Made by a program: the position numbers and the translations under genes. Below the pieces are notes generated by a model. It saw only the letters and a list, made by a program, of their open reading frames with translations, did not search any database and was not told the origin of the DNA. A stretch of 64,000 nucleotides of DNA from Halomonas sp. 25-S5 (GTDB lineage: Bacteria; Pseudomonadota; Gammaproteobacteria; Pseudomonadales; Halomonadaceae), in NCBI RefSeq assembly GCF_029889845.1, contig NZ_JARANV010000003.1:62001-126000 (forward strand), written 5' to 3'. This document shows positions 1 through 8,462 of the stretch, one piece after another. Every line of letters begins with the position of its first letter. Within the stretch, counting starts at the first letter, position 1.

Positions 1-59
1 TGGTCCAGGAATTCTTCCTCGAGCGCATGGCGGATGACCTCGGGCTGCCTTCGCGCTAG
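1..59 (+). CDS. ubiC: Chorismate lyase UbiC, C-terminal end (partial)
   Basis: Only the last 18 codons are inside the window, read in the frame that ends with TAG at 57-59. The visible tail has the pattern V-Q-E-F-F-L-E, which lines up with the end of E. coli UbiC (L-T-E-L-F-L-P). UbiC removes pyruvate from chorismate to give 4-hydroxybenzoate, the substrate of the UbiA protein encoded next, so the ubiC-ubiA order supports the call. The evidence is short and rests mainly on this position. Confidence 0.65.
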   Translation, partial: VQEFFLERMADDLGLPSR

Positions 60-93
60 GCTCTGGGCCAACCGCCGACTTCACGAGGTAGAG

Positions 94-990
94 ATGGATC
101 GATCCCTGATGCACCCCAGGGGCCTGGCCCGGGTGCCCGACTTCCTGCACCTGACACGCCTCGACCGCCCCATCGGCACCTGGCTGCTGATGTGGCCCAC
201 CCTGTGGGCCCTGTGGGTCGCCGCCGAGGGCCTCCCCGGCCGCAAGGTGCTGCTGATCTTCGTGGCCGGGGTCTACCTGATGCGCGCCGCCGGCTGCGTG
301 GTCAACGACTACGCCGACCGCCACTTCGATGGCCACGTCAAGCGCACCCGGAACCGCCCCCTGGCCACCGGGCGGATCAGCGAGGGCGAGGCCCAGGCGC
401 TGTTCCTGATGCTGGTGATGGCCGCCTTCGTGCTGGTCTGGTTCACCAACCTCTTCACGGTGATGCTTTCGGTGGTGGGGGTGGTCCTGGCCTTCATCTA
501 CCCCTTCATGAAGCGCTACACCCACCTGCCCCAGGCCTTCCTCGGCGCGGCTTTCTCCTGGGCGATCCCCATGGCCTTCGGTGCCGTGCTGGGCACGTTG
601 CCGCCGGTCGCCTGGCTGCTGTTCGCCGCCAACGTGGCCTGGACCGTGGCCTACGACACCGAGTACGCCATGGTCGACCGCGACGACGACCTGAAGATCG
701 GCATCAAGTCCACCGCCGTGCTGTTCGGCCGCGCCGACCGGCTGATGATCGGCCTGCTGCAGGGCCTGACTCTGGGGCTGCTGGCCTGGGCCGGATGGCT
801 GCTGGCGCTAGGGGGCTTCTTCTGGCTGGGGCTGGCCGCCATGGCGGCGACCTTCGTGCACCAGCAGTTCCTGATCCGCGAGCGGGACCGGGACCGTTGC
901 TTCCAGGCCTTTCTCAACAACCACTGGTCGGGCCTGCTGGTCTTCGCCGGCCTCGCGCTCTCCCTGTGGCCGACGCTGAACGGCGGCTGA
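94..990 (+). CDS. ubiA: 4-hydroxybenzoate octaprenyltransferase UbiA
   Basis: Membrane prenyltransferase of ubiquinone synthesis that attaches the polyprenyl chain to 4-hydroxybenzoate. The 298-residue protein is strongly hydrophobic throughout and has both Asp-rich Mg-diphosphate motifs: N-D-Y-A-D-R-H-F-D at residues 71-79 and Y-D-T-E-Y-A-M-V-D at about 187-195. The N-terminal W-P-T-L-W-A-L-W stretch is typical of UbiA. The frame is open further upstream to 34, inside ubiC, but the ATG at 94 has a GAGG-type ribosome site just before it and gives the usual family length. It follows ubiC by about 35 bp and probably shares its transcript. Confidence 0.95.
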   Translation: MDRSLMHPRGLARVPDFLHLTRLDRPIGTWLLMWPTLWALWVAAEGLPGRKVLLIFVAGVYLMRAAGCVVNDYADRHFDGHVKRTRNRPLATGRISEGEAQALFLMLVMAAFVLVWFTNLFTVMLSVVGVVLAFIYPFMKRYTHLPQAFLGAAFSWAIPMAFGAVLGTLPPVAWLLFAANVAWTVAYDTEYAMVDRDDDLKIGIKSTAVLFGRADRLMIGLLQGLTLGLLAWAGWLLALGGFFWLGLAAMAATFVHQQFLIRERDRDRCFQAFLNNHWSGLLVFAGLALSLWPTLNGG

Positions 991-1008
991 GCGAGCGACA
1001 GGCCGGAC

Positions 1009-1059
1009 CTGTCACGCTATTGTCATCATGACGTGCTGTCATCGTCATCGATCTGTCAT
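1009..1059 (+). promoter_or_regulatory. Pho box upstream of phoB
   Basis: CTGTCAC at 1009-1015 and TTGTCAT at 1020-1026 are spaced 11 bp start to start, the geometry of a PhoB-binding Pho box (CTGTCAT-N4-CTGTCAT). Two further CTGTCAT heptamers follow at 1036-1042 and 1053-1059, off the 11-bp register. The site is 52-69 bp before the phoB start, consistent with autoregulation of phoBR. Binding itself is inferred. Confidence 0.8.
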
Positions 1060-1077
1060 TGACCACGAGGCTCCGGG

Positions 1078-1767
1078 ATGACCGCCAAGACCGTACTGAT
1101 CGTCGATGATGAGGCGCCGATCCGCGAGATGATCGCGGTGGCGCTGGAGATGGCCGACTATCGCGTCCTCGAGGCGGATAATGCCCAGGAGGCCCACGCC
1201 ATGGTGGTCGACCACCAGCCCGACCTGGTGCTGCTCGACTGGATGATGCCCGGGACCAGCGGCATCGAGCTGGCCCGTCGCCTGAAGCGCGAGGAGGCCA
1301 CCGCCGAGCTGCCGATCATCATGCTCACCGCCAAGGGCGAGGAGGACAACAAGATCCAGGGACTCGAGGCCGGGGCCGACGACTACATCACCAAGCCCTT
1401 CTCGCCGCGGGAGCTGGTGGCGCGCCTCAAGGCGGTGCTGCGCCGCACCACGCCGCGGGGCATCGAGGATCCGGTGGAGATCGCCGGGCTGCTGCTCGAC
1501 CCGGTCAGCCACCGGGTCAGCGTCGATGGCCACTCGCTGGAGATGGGGCCCACCGAATACCGCCTGCTGCAGTTCTTCATGACCCACCAGGAACGCGCCT
1601 ACACCCGCGGTCAGCTGCTCGACCAGGTGTGGGGCGGCAATGTCTATGTCGAGGAGCGTACCGTGGACGTGCATATCCGCCGCCTGCGCAAGGCGCTGGG
1701 CGAACCCCATCACCAGCTGATCCAGACCGTGCGTGGCACCGGCTACCGGTTCTCCGCCAAGGGCTGA
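1078..1767 (+). CDS. phoB: Phosphate regulon response regulator PhoB
   Basis: OmpR-type response regulator of 229 residues that activates phosphate-starvation genes when phosphorylated by PhoR. The receiver domain (1-120) shows the acidic pair D10-D11, the phosphoacceptor D54 in L-L-D-W-M-M-P-G, T84 in L-T-A-K and K106 in T-K-P-F. The C-terminal winged helix ends in [12 protein letters not shown] and R-G-T-G-Y-R-F, typical of PhoB DNA-recognition regions. It lies one base before phoR and close to the pst operon, and a Pho box precedes it. Confidence 0.97.
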   Translation: MTAKTVLIVDDEAPIREMIAVALEMADYRVLEADNAQEAHAMVVDHQPDLVLLDWMMPGTSGIELARRLKREEATAELPIIMLTAKGEEDNKIQGLEAGADDYITKPFSPRELVARLKAVLRRTTPRGIEDPVEIAGLLLDPVSHRVSVDGHSLEMGPTEYRLLQFFMTHQERAYTRGQLLDQVWGGNVYVEERTVDVHIRRLRKALGEPHHQLIQTVRGTGYRFSAKG

Positions 1768-1768
1768 C

Positions 1769-3082
1769 ATGGGGCGGCTCTGGCGACGTGAGTTCTGGCG
1801 CCTGGCGACCCTGGTCGCCGCCGGGGCCCTGGTCGGCTGGCCCTTCTCCATCCCTACGGCCGGCATCGCCGCCGGCCTGCTACTCTGCCTGACTTTCCAC
1901 CTGCGCCAGCTGCACGCCCTCTACCAGTGGCTCACCCTGCGCCCCCAGGAGGAGCCCCCCGCCAGCAGCGGCCTGTGGGGCGAGCTGTTCGACCGCCTCT
2001 ACCGCTACCAGAAGAGCCAGCGCCTCACCCAGCAGCGGTTGCGGGCCACCTTGCAGCGCATCCAGGAGTCCTCCGAGGCGATGCGCGACAGCGTGGTGAT
2101 GCTCGACCGCCACGGCGACCTGGAGTGGTGGAACAGCGCCGCCGAACGCATGCTGGGCCTCAAGCCCCAGCTCGACCGCGGCCAGCACATCACCAACCTG
2201 CTGCGTGACCCGCGCTTCGTCGACTACTTCCATGGCCGCGACTATCGCGAGCCGCTGACCCTGCCCTCGCCCATCGACGAGACGCTGATCCTGCAGTTCC
2301 AGATCACCCTCTACGGCGACGACGAGCGCCTGGTGATGGCCCGGGACATCACCCGACTGCATCGCCTGGAGCAGATGCGCCGGGACTTCGTGGCCAACGT
2401 TTCCCACGAGCTGAGGACCCCGCTGACCGTGCTCGCCGGCTACCTGGAGACCTATGGCGACATGGCCGGCCAGCTGCCGCCGCGACTGGGCCGCGGCCTG
2501 TCGCAGATGAAGGCCCAGACCGACCGCATGCAGAACCTGGTCAACGACCTGCTGCTGCTGTCACGGCTGGAGATCGACCAGGGCGGGCGCGATGACACCC
2601 CGCTGGCGATGGGCGAGCTGCTTGCGGCCGTGCAGAGCGACGCCGCGGCGCTCTCCGATGCTCGCCAGACCATCGGGGTGGAGGTCGAGGAGTCTCGTGC
2701 GCTGCTCGGCAACGAGCAGGAGATCCGCAGTGCGCTCTCCAACCTGGCCTTCAATGCCGTGCGCTATGCCGGGGAGGGGCGCCATATCGTGCTGCGCTGG
2801 CGCTCCCATGGCGAGGGCGCCTGCCTGGAGGTGGAGGACGACGGCGAGGGCATCGACCCGGTGCACCTGCCGCGCCTCACCGAGCGCTTCTACCGGGTCG
2901 ACAAGGGGCGCAGCACCGCCACCGGCGGCACCGGCCTGGGGCTGGCCATCGTCAAGCACGTGCTGCTGCGCCACGACGCCCGGCTGGAGATCGACTCCCG
3001 CCCCGGGCGCGGCGCCACCTTCCGCTGCGTGTTCCCCGCCGAGCGCCTGCGCGACACGACCGAGAACGCTCAGCGCGCCTGA
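1769..3082 (+). CDS. phoR: Phosphate regulon sensor histidine kinase PhoR
   Basis: Inner-membrane sensor kinase (437 residues) partnering PhoB. Two N-terminal hydrophobic segments (about 12-45) are followed by a linker, a PAS domain (about 100-195), the dimerisation/phosphoacceptor helix with H213 in V-S-H-E-L-R-T-P-L, and a HATPase domain with N box (N-L-A-F-N-A-V-R-Y) and glycine boxes D-D-G-E-G-I and G-G-T-G-L-G-L-A-I-V. The frame is open slightly into phoB, but the ATG at 1769, one base after the phoB stop, is chosen because it fits translational coupling. As in the family there is no large periplasmic sensor, so the Pst-PhoU complex is the likely signal source. Its 3' end overlaps cysZ by 13 bp, tail to tail. 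Confidence 0.96.
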   Translation: MGRLWRREFWRLATLVAAGALVGWPFSIPTAGIAAGLLLCLTFHLRQLHALYQWLTLRPQEEPPASSGLWGELFDRLYRYQKSQRLTQQRLRATLQRIQESSEAMRDSVVMLDRHGDLEWWNSAAERMLGLKPQLDRGQHITNLLRDPRFVDYFHGRDYREPLTLPSPIDETLILQFQITLYGDDERLVMARDITRLHRLEQMRRDFVANVSHELRTPLTVLAGYLETYGDMAGQLPPRLGRGLSQMKAQTDRMQNLVNDLLLLSRLEIDQGGRDDTPLAMGELLAAVQSDAAALSDARQTIGVEVEESRALLGNEQEIRSALSNLAFNAVRYAGEGRHIVLRWRSHGEGACLEVEDDGEGIDPVHLPRLTERFYRVDKGRSTATGGTGLGLAIVKHVLLRHDARLEIDSRPGRGATFRCVFPAERLRDTTENAQRA

Positions 3083-3822
3083 GGCGGACCGCCCTGCGCC
3101 GTGTCGGCCTCGAGGCCGCGGTAATGGCGCTCCCACATCAGCACCGCGGCGGCCACGGCGCCGGGTAGCAGCAAGAGGTTGGCCAGCGGAATCCAGGTGA
3201 TCAGGGTCACCCAGCCGCCGTAGGTGAGGGTGGGCCACCAGCGGGCCTTCAGCCGGCGACGCATGTCGCGGAAGCCGACCTTGTTGTTGTCCATGGGGTA
3301 GTCGAGGTAGGTGATCGCCATCATCCAGGCCGAGAAGGCCGCCCACAGCAGCGGTGAGACCAGATTGATCACCGGGATCCAGCTGAGCACGAAGAGCAGG
3401 GCCATGCGCGGCAGGATGTAGCCCAGCTTGACGAGCTCGCGTCCCAAGGCGTCCACGGCGGTTTTCGCCAGCCCGCGGTCGTCCAGCGGCGGCCGCCCGG
3501 TCGCCTCCGCCTCCACCCGGGCGGCCAGGAAGCCGTAGAAGGGCGCGGCGATCAGGTGGGTCACCAGGGTGAAGGTGAAGAACACGATCAGCACCAGGCT
3601 GACCACGAAGAGCGGCCAGATCAACCAGGAGAGCCAGTCCAGCCAGCCGGGAACCATGGCCATCCAGCCGTCCAGCCAGCCGCCGAAGTGGCCCAGCACG
3701 TACCAGAGCATGCCAGCGTAGACCAGCAGGTTGACGACTATCGGCAGGAACACATAGCGCCGCAGGCCGCGGGAGTAGACCAGGCGGGTCCCGCGGGTCA
3801 GCGCCGTCAAGGCATCGAGCAT
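3070..3822 (-). CDS. cysZ: Sulfate transporter CysZ (EI24 family)
   Basis: Integral membrane protein related to CysZ, which brings sulfate into the cell for cysteine synthesis. The protein has the family pattern near its start (G-L-R-R-Y-V-F-L-P-I-V-V-N), several long hydrophobic segments and the conserved Y-L-D-Y-P-M-D-N-N block followed by F-R-D-M-R-R-R-L-K-A. Length from this start is 250 residues, like E. coli CysZ (253). An in-frame ATG 33 bp upstream (3855) is possible, but the chosen ATG gives better N-terminal agreement and has a purine-rich stretch before it. It is convergent with phoR and overlaps it by 13 bp. It is probably a single-gene transcript. Confidence 0.88.
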   Translation of the reverse strand: MLDALTALTRGTRLVYSRGLRRYVFLPIVVNLLVYAGMLWYVLGHFGGWLDGWMAMVPGWLDWLSWLIWPLFVVSLVLIVFFTFTLVTHLIAAPFYGFLAARVEAEATGRPPLDDRGLAKTAVDALGRELVKLGYILPRMALLFVLSWIPVINLVSPLLWAAFSAWMMAITYLDYPMDNNKVGFRDMRRRLKARWWPTLTYGGWVTLITWIPLANLLLLPGAVAAAVLMWERHYRGLEADTAQGGPPQAR

Positions 3823-3862
3823 CTCAACGTCTCTTGCTATCGCAGTAACAGGCATCGTTCGG

Positions 3863-3968
3863 GGCTGATCCGACGACAGCTCTGCGAGGAGGCGCTGTAA
3901 ACCCTTCCATGGGCGCTACCGACGCCATCCCTGGCGTAGGACCTCCTCTTCGAGCTGTCCCCGGCGCC
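3863..3968 (+). repeat. 106-bp dispersed intergenic repeat, copy 1
   Basis: First of three gap-free copies of a 106-bp element (others at 13580-13685 and, inverted, 50817-50922). It differs from copy 2 at 11 positions and from copy 3 at 10. A perfect hairpin ACGCCA-TCCC-TGGCGT lies at 3922-3937. The outer arms (repeat positions 15-30 and 80-95) can pair with a 3-nt internal loop. It lies upstream of cysZ and downstream of phoU. Confidence 0.9.
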
Positions 3969-4020
3969 CCTTACCTAGGGGCGGCGGCCTGGGTCATTGA
4001 GGGTCAATCGCGGATTGCGG

Positions 4021-4749
4021 TCAACCCTTGCCCTCGAGCATATCCTTGTCGAGATCCTCGGGGTCGGTGTGGCGGATATCGAGCCCCTTCACCAGGTAGA
4101 CCACGTATTCGGCCAGGTTGTTGGCGTGGTCGCCGATGCGCTCCAGGGCGCGCAGGATCCACATCACACTGAGAACCGATGAGATCGAACGGGCATCCTC
4201 CATCATGAAGGTCATCAACGAGCGCATGGCACTCTTGTACTCGTTGTCCACCTCCTCGTCCTCGTGGACCAGCTTGAGCGCCAGCTCGGTGTCGAGGCGG
4301 GCGAAGGAGGTCAGGGCATCGCGCACCATACGCCGCACGTGCTCGCTGATCATGCGCACCTCGACGAAGCCACGGTTGCCGTTGTCGGCGTCGATCAGAT
4401 CGATGGCGTTGCGGGCGATCTTGCTCGCCTCGTCGCCGATGCGTTCCAGGTCGGACGCGGCGCGAATCACCGCCAGCACCAGGCGCAGGTCGGAGGCGGT
4501 CGGCTGGCGCCGCGCCAGCACCTGGGTGCACTCCTCGTCGATCTTGATCTGCATGTCGTTGACCGCGCGGTCGTTGGCGACCACCCGCTGGCCGAGTTCG
4601 GAGTCGCTCTCGAGCAAGGCGGCCACGGCGTCCTGGACCTGCTTCTCGACCAGGCCGCCCATGGCCATCAGGTGAGTCTTGAGTTCCTCGAGCTCCTGGT
4701 TGAACTGCCGGGAGATATGCTGGCTGTGGATGTCGCTGGTAATGTCCAT
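4021..4749 (-). CDS. phoU: Phosphate transport system regulator PhoU
   Basis: Cytoplasmic helical protein (242 residues) that links the Pst transporter to PhoR and keeps the Pho response off in phosphate-rich conditions. Two PhoU repeats are visible, each with the metal-cluster motif: L-E-R-I-G-D-E-A-S-K-I-A in the first half and L-E-R-I-G-D-H-A-N-N-L-A-E near the C terminus. The start has an AGGAGAGG ribosome site. It is the last gene of pstS-pstC-pstA-pstB-phoU, 24 bp after pstB. Confidence 0.97.
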   Translation of the reverse strand: MDITSDIHSQHISRQFNQELEELKTHLMAMGGLVEKQVQDAVAALLESDSELGQRVVANDRAVNDMQIKIDEECTQVLARRQPTASDLRLVLAVIRAASDLERIGDEASKIARNAIDLIDADNGNRGFVEVRMISEHVRRMVRDALTSFARLDTELALKLVHEDEEVDNEYKSAMRSLMTFMMEDARSISSVLSVMWILRALERIGDHANNLAEYVVYLVKGLDIRHTDPEDLDKDMLEGKG

Positions 4750-4773
4750 GGGACCTCTCCTTGGGGCCGGCCG

Positions 4774-5628
4774 TCAGGCCATGCGCCCGGTGATGTAGTT
4801 CTCGGTACGCCGCAGGCGCGGGTTGGTGAACAGGGTGTCGGTGGGGCCATATTCCACCAGTTCGCCGTCCTGCAGGAAGGCGGTGTAGTCGGAGACCCGC
4901 GCCGCCTGCTGCATGTTGTGGGTGACCAGCACCAGAGTCAGGTGCGACTTCAGGTTGCGGATCAGCTCCTCGATCTTCAGCGTGGAGATGGGATCGAGCG
5001 CCGAGGCCGGCTCGTCGAGCAGCAGCACCTCGGGGCCCACCGCCAGGGTACGGGCGATCACCAGGCGCTGCTGCTGGCCCCCGGAGAGCGACCAGGCCGA
5101 GGCACGCAGGCGGTCCTTCACCTCGTCCCACAGCGCCGCCGAGCGCAGCGCCCACTCGATGATGTCGTCGCGCTTGCGCTTGCTCAGCCCCCCCTGCAGA
5201 CGCAGGCCGAAGGCCACGTTGTCGTGGATCGACATGGGGAAGGGATTGGGCGCCTGGAACACCATCCCCACCCGCCGACGCAGCTCGGCCACACTCACCT
5301 CTGGCGCGTGGATGTCCTGCCCCTCCAGACGGATCTCGCCCTTGCGCACCACCTCGTCATTGAGGTCGTGAAGCCGGTTGAACACCCGCAGCAGGGTCGA
5401 CTTGCCGCAGCCGGAGGGACCGATAAAGGCCGTCACCCGATGGCGTGGTATGCGCAGCGTCAGGTTGCGCAGCGCCGGCGTGTCCCCGTAGGCAAGACTC
5501 AGCCCCCGGATGGCCAGGCTGCTGGCCGCGGGGGAGAAGTCGATGACCGCCGCCGGGTGGGGCGACGGGCGCAGGTCCTGGACGAATGGCATCGAGGCTC
5601 CCGGGTGGCGCGACGGTACTGGGCTCAT
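4774..5628 (-). CDS. pstB: Phosphate ABC transporter ATP-binding protein PstB
   Basis: ATPase of the high-affinity phosphate importer. It has Walker [10 protein letters not shown], the Q-loop V-F-Q-A-P-N-P-F-P typical of PstB, signature L-S-G-G-Q-Q-Q-R, Walker [12 protein letters not shown] and H-loop V-T-H-N-M. From this ATG the protein is 284 residues and starts in a 4-bp ATGA overlap with pstA. An internal ATG 12 codons later (5592) has a clearer GGGAG ribosome site, so the first 12 residues may not be translated. The N-terminal extension of about 40 residues before the ABC core is longer than in E. coli (257 residues). Confidence 0.96.
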   Translation of the reverse strand: MSPVPSRHPGASMPFVQDLRPSPHPAAVIDFSPAASSLAIRGLSLAYGDTPALRNLTLRIPRHRVTAFIGPSGCGKSTLLRVFNRLHDLNDEVVRKGEIRLEGQDIHAPEVSVAELRRRVGMVFQAPNPFPMSIHDNVAFGLRLQGGLSKRKRDDIIEWALRSAALWDEVKDRLRASAWSLSGGQQQRLVIARTLAVGPEVLLLDEPASALDPISTLKIEELIRNLKSHLTLVLVTHNMQQAARVSDYTAFLQDGELVEYGPTDTLFTNPRLRRTENYITGRMA

Positions 5629-7172
5629 CGACGGCTGAGCGCCCCGTGACGCGTATTGAGATGATGACGCAGAAATATTGCAGTCAGATTAAGCACCAGG
5701 ATCACCAGCACCAGCAGCAGCGCCGTGGCATAGACCAGCGGCATCGCCGCCTGGACATCGCCGCCGTGGAAGGCCGCATCGAAGATATGGTAACCAAGGT
5801 GCATGAACTTCCTGTCAAGATGCAGGAAGGGAAAGTCGCCGTCCACCGGGACCTGGGGCGCCAGCTTGGCCACGCCCACCAGCATCAGCGGCGCCACCTC
5901 GCCGGCGGCGCGCGCCACGGCCAGGATCACCCCGGTGAGCATGGCCGGCGTGGCCATGGGCAGCACCACCCGGGTGAGCATCTCCAGCCGGGTGGCCCCC
6001 AGCGCCAGGGCGCCCTCACGCTGCTGGTCGGGGACCCGCGCCAGCCCCTCCTCGGTGGCCACGATCACCACCGGCAGGGTCAGCAGGGCCAGGGTCAGCG
6101 AGGCCCACAGCAGCCCGCCGGTGCCGAAGGTCGGCGAGGGCAGGGCCGCGTCGAAGAACCATTCGTCCAGGGTGCCGCCGATGCCGTAGACGAACACCCC
6201 GAGGCCGAAGACGCCATAGACGATGGACGGCACCCCGGCGAGGTTGCGCACGGCGATCCGCACCAGCCGCGTCAGCCGGCCCTGGTGGGCCACCTCGTTG
6301 AGGTAGATGGCGGCCAGCACCCCGAAGGGCGTCACCAGGATCGACATCAGCATCACCATCAGCACGGTGCCGAAGATCGCCGGCCAGACGCCGCCGGCGG
6401 TATTGGCCGCCCGCGGGCCCTCCGAGAGGAAGCGCCAGACGCCCTCGCCCCAGGCGGCCAGCTTGTCGAGCGGCGACATGGCGTTGGGCCGCCGCCCCCC
6501 CAGTACCTGCGCCAGCGGCACCGCCAGTCGCCCGCCGTCGGCGGTCTCCAGGGTCAGCTGGCCGCCCTCCATGGCCGCCTGCAGTTCGCGCAGCCGGGTA
6601 TTGGCCATGGCCAGCTCGCGGTCCACGTCGGCCCCGGCCTCAAGGGCGCGGACCCGCGGCAGGATGACCTCGTCGCGCAGGGTGTCTCGGGCCTGGCGCA
6701 GCGCGGCCAGCTCGGCCAGACGGGTCTCGAGGGCCGCCCAGGCGGCCTCGCCCTCGACCCGCTGCCCCGTCGCGCTTTCCAGCGTCGCCAGCCGGCCGAT
6801 CGCTTCCCCCCAGCGGCGACGCTCCAGCACCACCAGGTCGGGCGGATGGCTGACCGCGGCGATGGCCGACACCGCCACCCAGTCCCAGCGGGTGCCATCC
6901 AGGTCGCGGTTGCCGGTCCGGTAGAGCCGTTCACGCCCCGTCCCCTCCGGCAGCGGGACCTCGCGGACCCGCTCGCCGGCAAGCTGTCGGCCATCCTCGA
7001 GCACCACCAGGGCGATGGGGGCGGGCCAGAAGTGGCCGAAGCCGCGAATCGCCAGCAGCGAAAGCAACGCCAGCAACGCCAGCAGTGAGAGCGCCACGCT
7101 GCCCGCCGCCAGCCAGGCGCCAAGGCCCTCGCCGCGGGGCACTCGTGCCCGTGCGCTGTGAGCCGGCCTCAT
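5625..7172 (-). CDS. pstA: Phosphate ABC transporter permease PstA, long form
   Basis: Membrane subunit of the phosphate importer, 515 residues. One N-terminal membrane segment (about 18-42) is followed by an insert of roughly 220 residues (about 43-265) rich in charged residues and with coiled-coil character at about 145-205. The MetI-type permease domain comes after it, with the EAA-like loop [21 protein letters not shown]. coli PstA is about 296 residues, so this belongs to the enlarged PstA type. The ATG overlaps the pstC stop in an ATGA. The frame is open upstream into pstC, but those codons make no PstA-like sequence. Confidence 0.94.
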   Translation of the reverse strand: MRPAHSARARVPRGEGLGAWLAAGSVALSLLALLALLSLLAIRGFGHFWPAPIALVVLEDGRQLAGERVREVPLPEGTGRERLYRTGNRDLDGTRWDWVAVSAIAAVSHPPDLVVLERRRWGEAIGRLATLESATGQRVEGEAAWAALETRLAELAALRQARDTLRDEVILPRVRALEAGADVDRELAMANTRLRELQAAMEGGQLTLETADGGRLAVPLAQVLGGRRPNAMSPLDKLAAWGEGVWRFLSEGPRAANTAGGVWPAIFGTVLMVMLMSILVTPFGVLAAIYLNEVAHQGRLTRLVRIAVRNLAGVPSIVYGVFGLGVFVYGIGGTLDEWFFDAALPSPTFGTGGLLWASLTLALLTLPVVIVATEEGLARVPDQQREGALALGATRLEMLTRVVLPMATPAMLTGVILAVARAAGEVAPLMLVGVAKLAPQVPVDGDFPFLHLDRKFMHLGYHIFDAAFHGGDVQAAMPLVYATALLLVLVILVLNLTAIFLRHHLNTRHGALSRR

Positions 7173-8392
7173 GCCCCGTTCCCCAGCCGCCGGTAGCGCC
7201 GGCGCAGGCGGGTCCGCACTAGCTCGGCCAGGGTATTGACCAGGAAGGTGAAGACGAACAGCAGCAGGGCGGCCAGCAGCAGCAGTCGATAGTGCAGGCC
7301 GCCGGGTCCCGCCTCCGGCAACTCGATGGCGATGGTGGCCGCCAGGGAACGCAGCCCGTCCAGGGGGTTCCAGGTCATCAGGGCCGCATTGCCACTGGCC
7401 ATCAGCACGATCATGGTCTCGCCTACGGCCCGCCCGGCGCCGATCATCACCGCCGAGAAGATCCCGGGGGACGCCGCCGGCAGCACCACCCGCCACAGGG
7501 TCTGCCAGCGGGTCGCCCCCAGTGCCTGAGCGCCCTCGGCGAGGCTGCGCGGCACCCCCGAGAGGGCGTCCTCGGCCAGCGCATAGATGCTGGGCATCAC
7601 CGCAAACCCCATGGCCATGCCGACGATCATGGCATTGCGCACGGCGACGTCGAGCCCCAGGCGCACGTCCAGCCAGTGGCGCAGGTCACCGCCGAACGCC
7701 CAGGCCTCGAGCCACGGCGAGAGCGCGTGGGCGGCGGCCAGGACCAGCAGCAGCCAAGGCAGCAGCCACAGACCCGCCCAGCCCAGCGGCATCGCCTGCT
7801 GCAGGCGCGGGGGCAGGCGCGACCAGAGGCCGCCGGCGAGCAGCAGCCCGGGCACCAGCAGCACCAGCATGGCCAGGACGTCCGCCAGGTGGCGCTCCAC
7901 CCAGGGGGCGAGCACCAGACCGGCGACGAAGCCGATCACCACCCCGGGCAACGCCTCCATCAGCTCCAACGTCGGCTTCAGGCGGCTGCGCAGGCGCGGC
8001 GCCATGAAGAGTGCCGAATGGGCGGCTGCGCCCAGGGCCAGGGGCACGGCGATCAGCAGGGCCCAGGCCGCCGCCTCCAGGGTGCCCCAGGCCAGCGGCA
8101 CCAGGCTGACCCGGGCCGCCTCGTCTGCCGCCAGGGTGGCGGTGGGGTCCCAGCGATAGCCGGCCGGGACATCCGCCCCCTCCTGGGGCAACCAGAGGGC
8201 CTGCTGGCTGACCGTCTGCGTCCCGCCGGTGGGCCAGAACAGCGGCACCACCTCGATCGCCAGGAAGACGCCGATGGCCAGCAGCGCGGCAAGCACGCCG
8301 ATGCCGCCCGCGGTGACCAGCACGGTGGCCAGACGATCGCGCCCCTGACGCAGGCGGCGTCGAACGGGAGACGGGGGAAAGGAGTCGGACAT
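7169..8392 (-). CDS. pstC: Phosphate ABC transporter permease PstC
   Basis: Partner permease of PstA (407 residues). It has an N-terminal membrane helix (about 22-50), a short periplasmic segment, and a core of hydrophobic helices ending in a permease loop E-G-A-Q-A-L-G-A-T-R-W-Q-T-L-W-R-V-V-L-P followed by G-R-A-V-G-E-T-M-I-V-L-M-A-S-G, a strong PstC signature. The frame remains open upstream into pstS; the ATG at 8392 is chosen because the PstC-like sequence starts there and the Pho boxes at 8431-8459 lie just before it. It is longer than E. coli PstC (319 residues). Confidence 0.94.
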   Translation of the reverse strand: MSDSFPPSPVRRRLRQGRDRLATVLVTAGGIGVLAALLAIGVFLAIEVVPLFWPTGGTQTVSQQALWLPQEGADVPAGYRWDPTATLAADEAARVSLVPLAWGTLEAAAWALLIAVPLALGAAAHSALFMAPRLRSRLKPTLELMEALPGVVIGFVAGLVLAPWVERHLADVLAMLVLLVPGLLLAGGLWSRLPPRLQQAMPLGWAGLWLLPWLLLVLAAAHALSPWLEAWAFGGDLRHWLDVRLGLDVAVRNAMIVGMAMGFAVMPSIYALAEDALSGVPRSLAEGAQALGATRWQTLWRVVLPAASPGIFSAVMIGAGRAVGETMIVLMASGNAALMTWNPLDGLRSLAATIAIELPEAGPGGLHYRLLLLAALLLFVFTFLVNTLAELVRTRLRRRYRRLGNGA

Positions 8393-8430
8393 GACCGGGC
8401 CTGCGCGAAACGGGGGTACTAACGGAATCG

Positions 8431-8459
8431 TACGACAGTGTGATGACAGCGAGATGACA
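8431..8459 (-). promoter_or_regulatory. Three-unit Pho box between pstS and pstC
   Basis: Read on the minus strand the site is CTGTCAT, CTGTCAT and CTGTCGT, each followed by a 4-bp spacer, so three heptamers in perfect 11-bp register (8453-8459, 8442-8448, 8431-8437). It lies 39 bp before the pstC start and just before the end of pstS (stop at 8463). It predicts a PhoB-driven promoter for pstCAB-phoU that is separate from pstS transcription. Confidence 0.88.
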
Positions 8460-8462
8460 GCA

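Noticed and set aside
3909..4172. Possible small protein in the cysZ-phoU gap
   Set aside because: Its first part is the 106-bp repeat, which occurs elsewhere in intergenic DNA, and the rest runs antisense into phoU.
5586..7088. Long plus-strand open frame of 500 codons opposite pstA
   Set aside because: It is antisense to a clear PstA, is rich in His, Gln, Arg and Gly as expected from the complement of GC-rich codons, and shows no domain.
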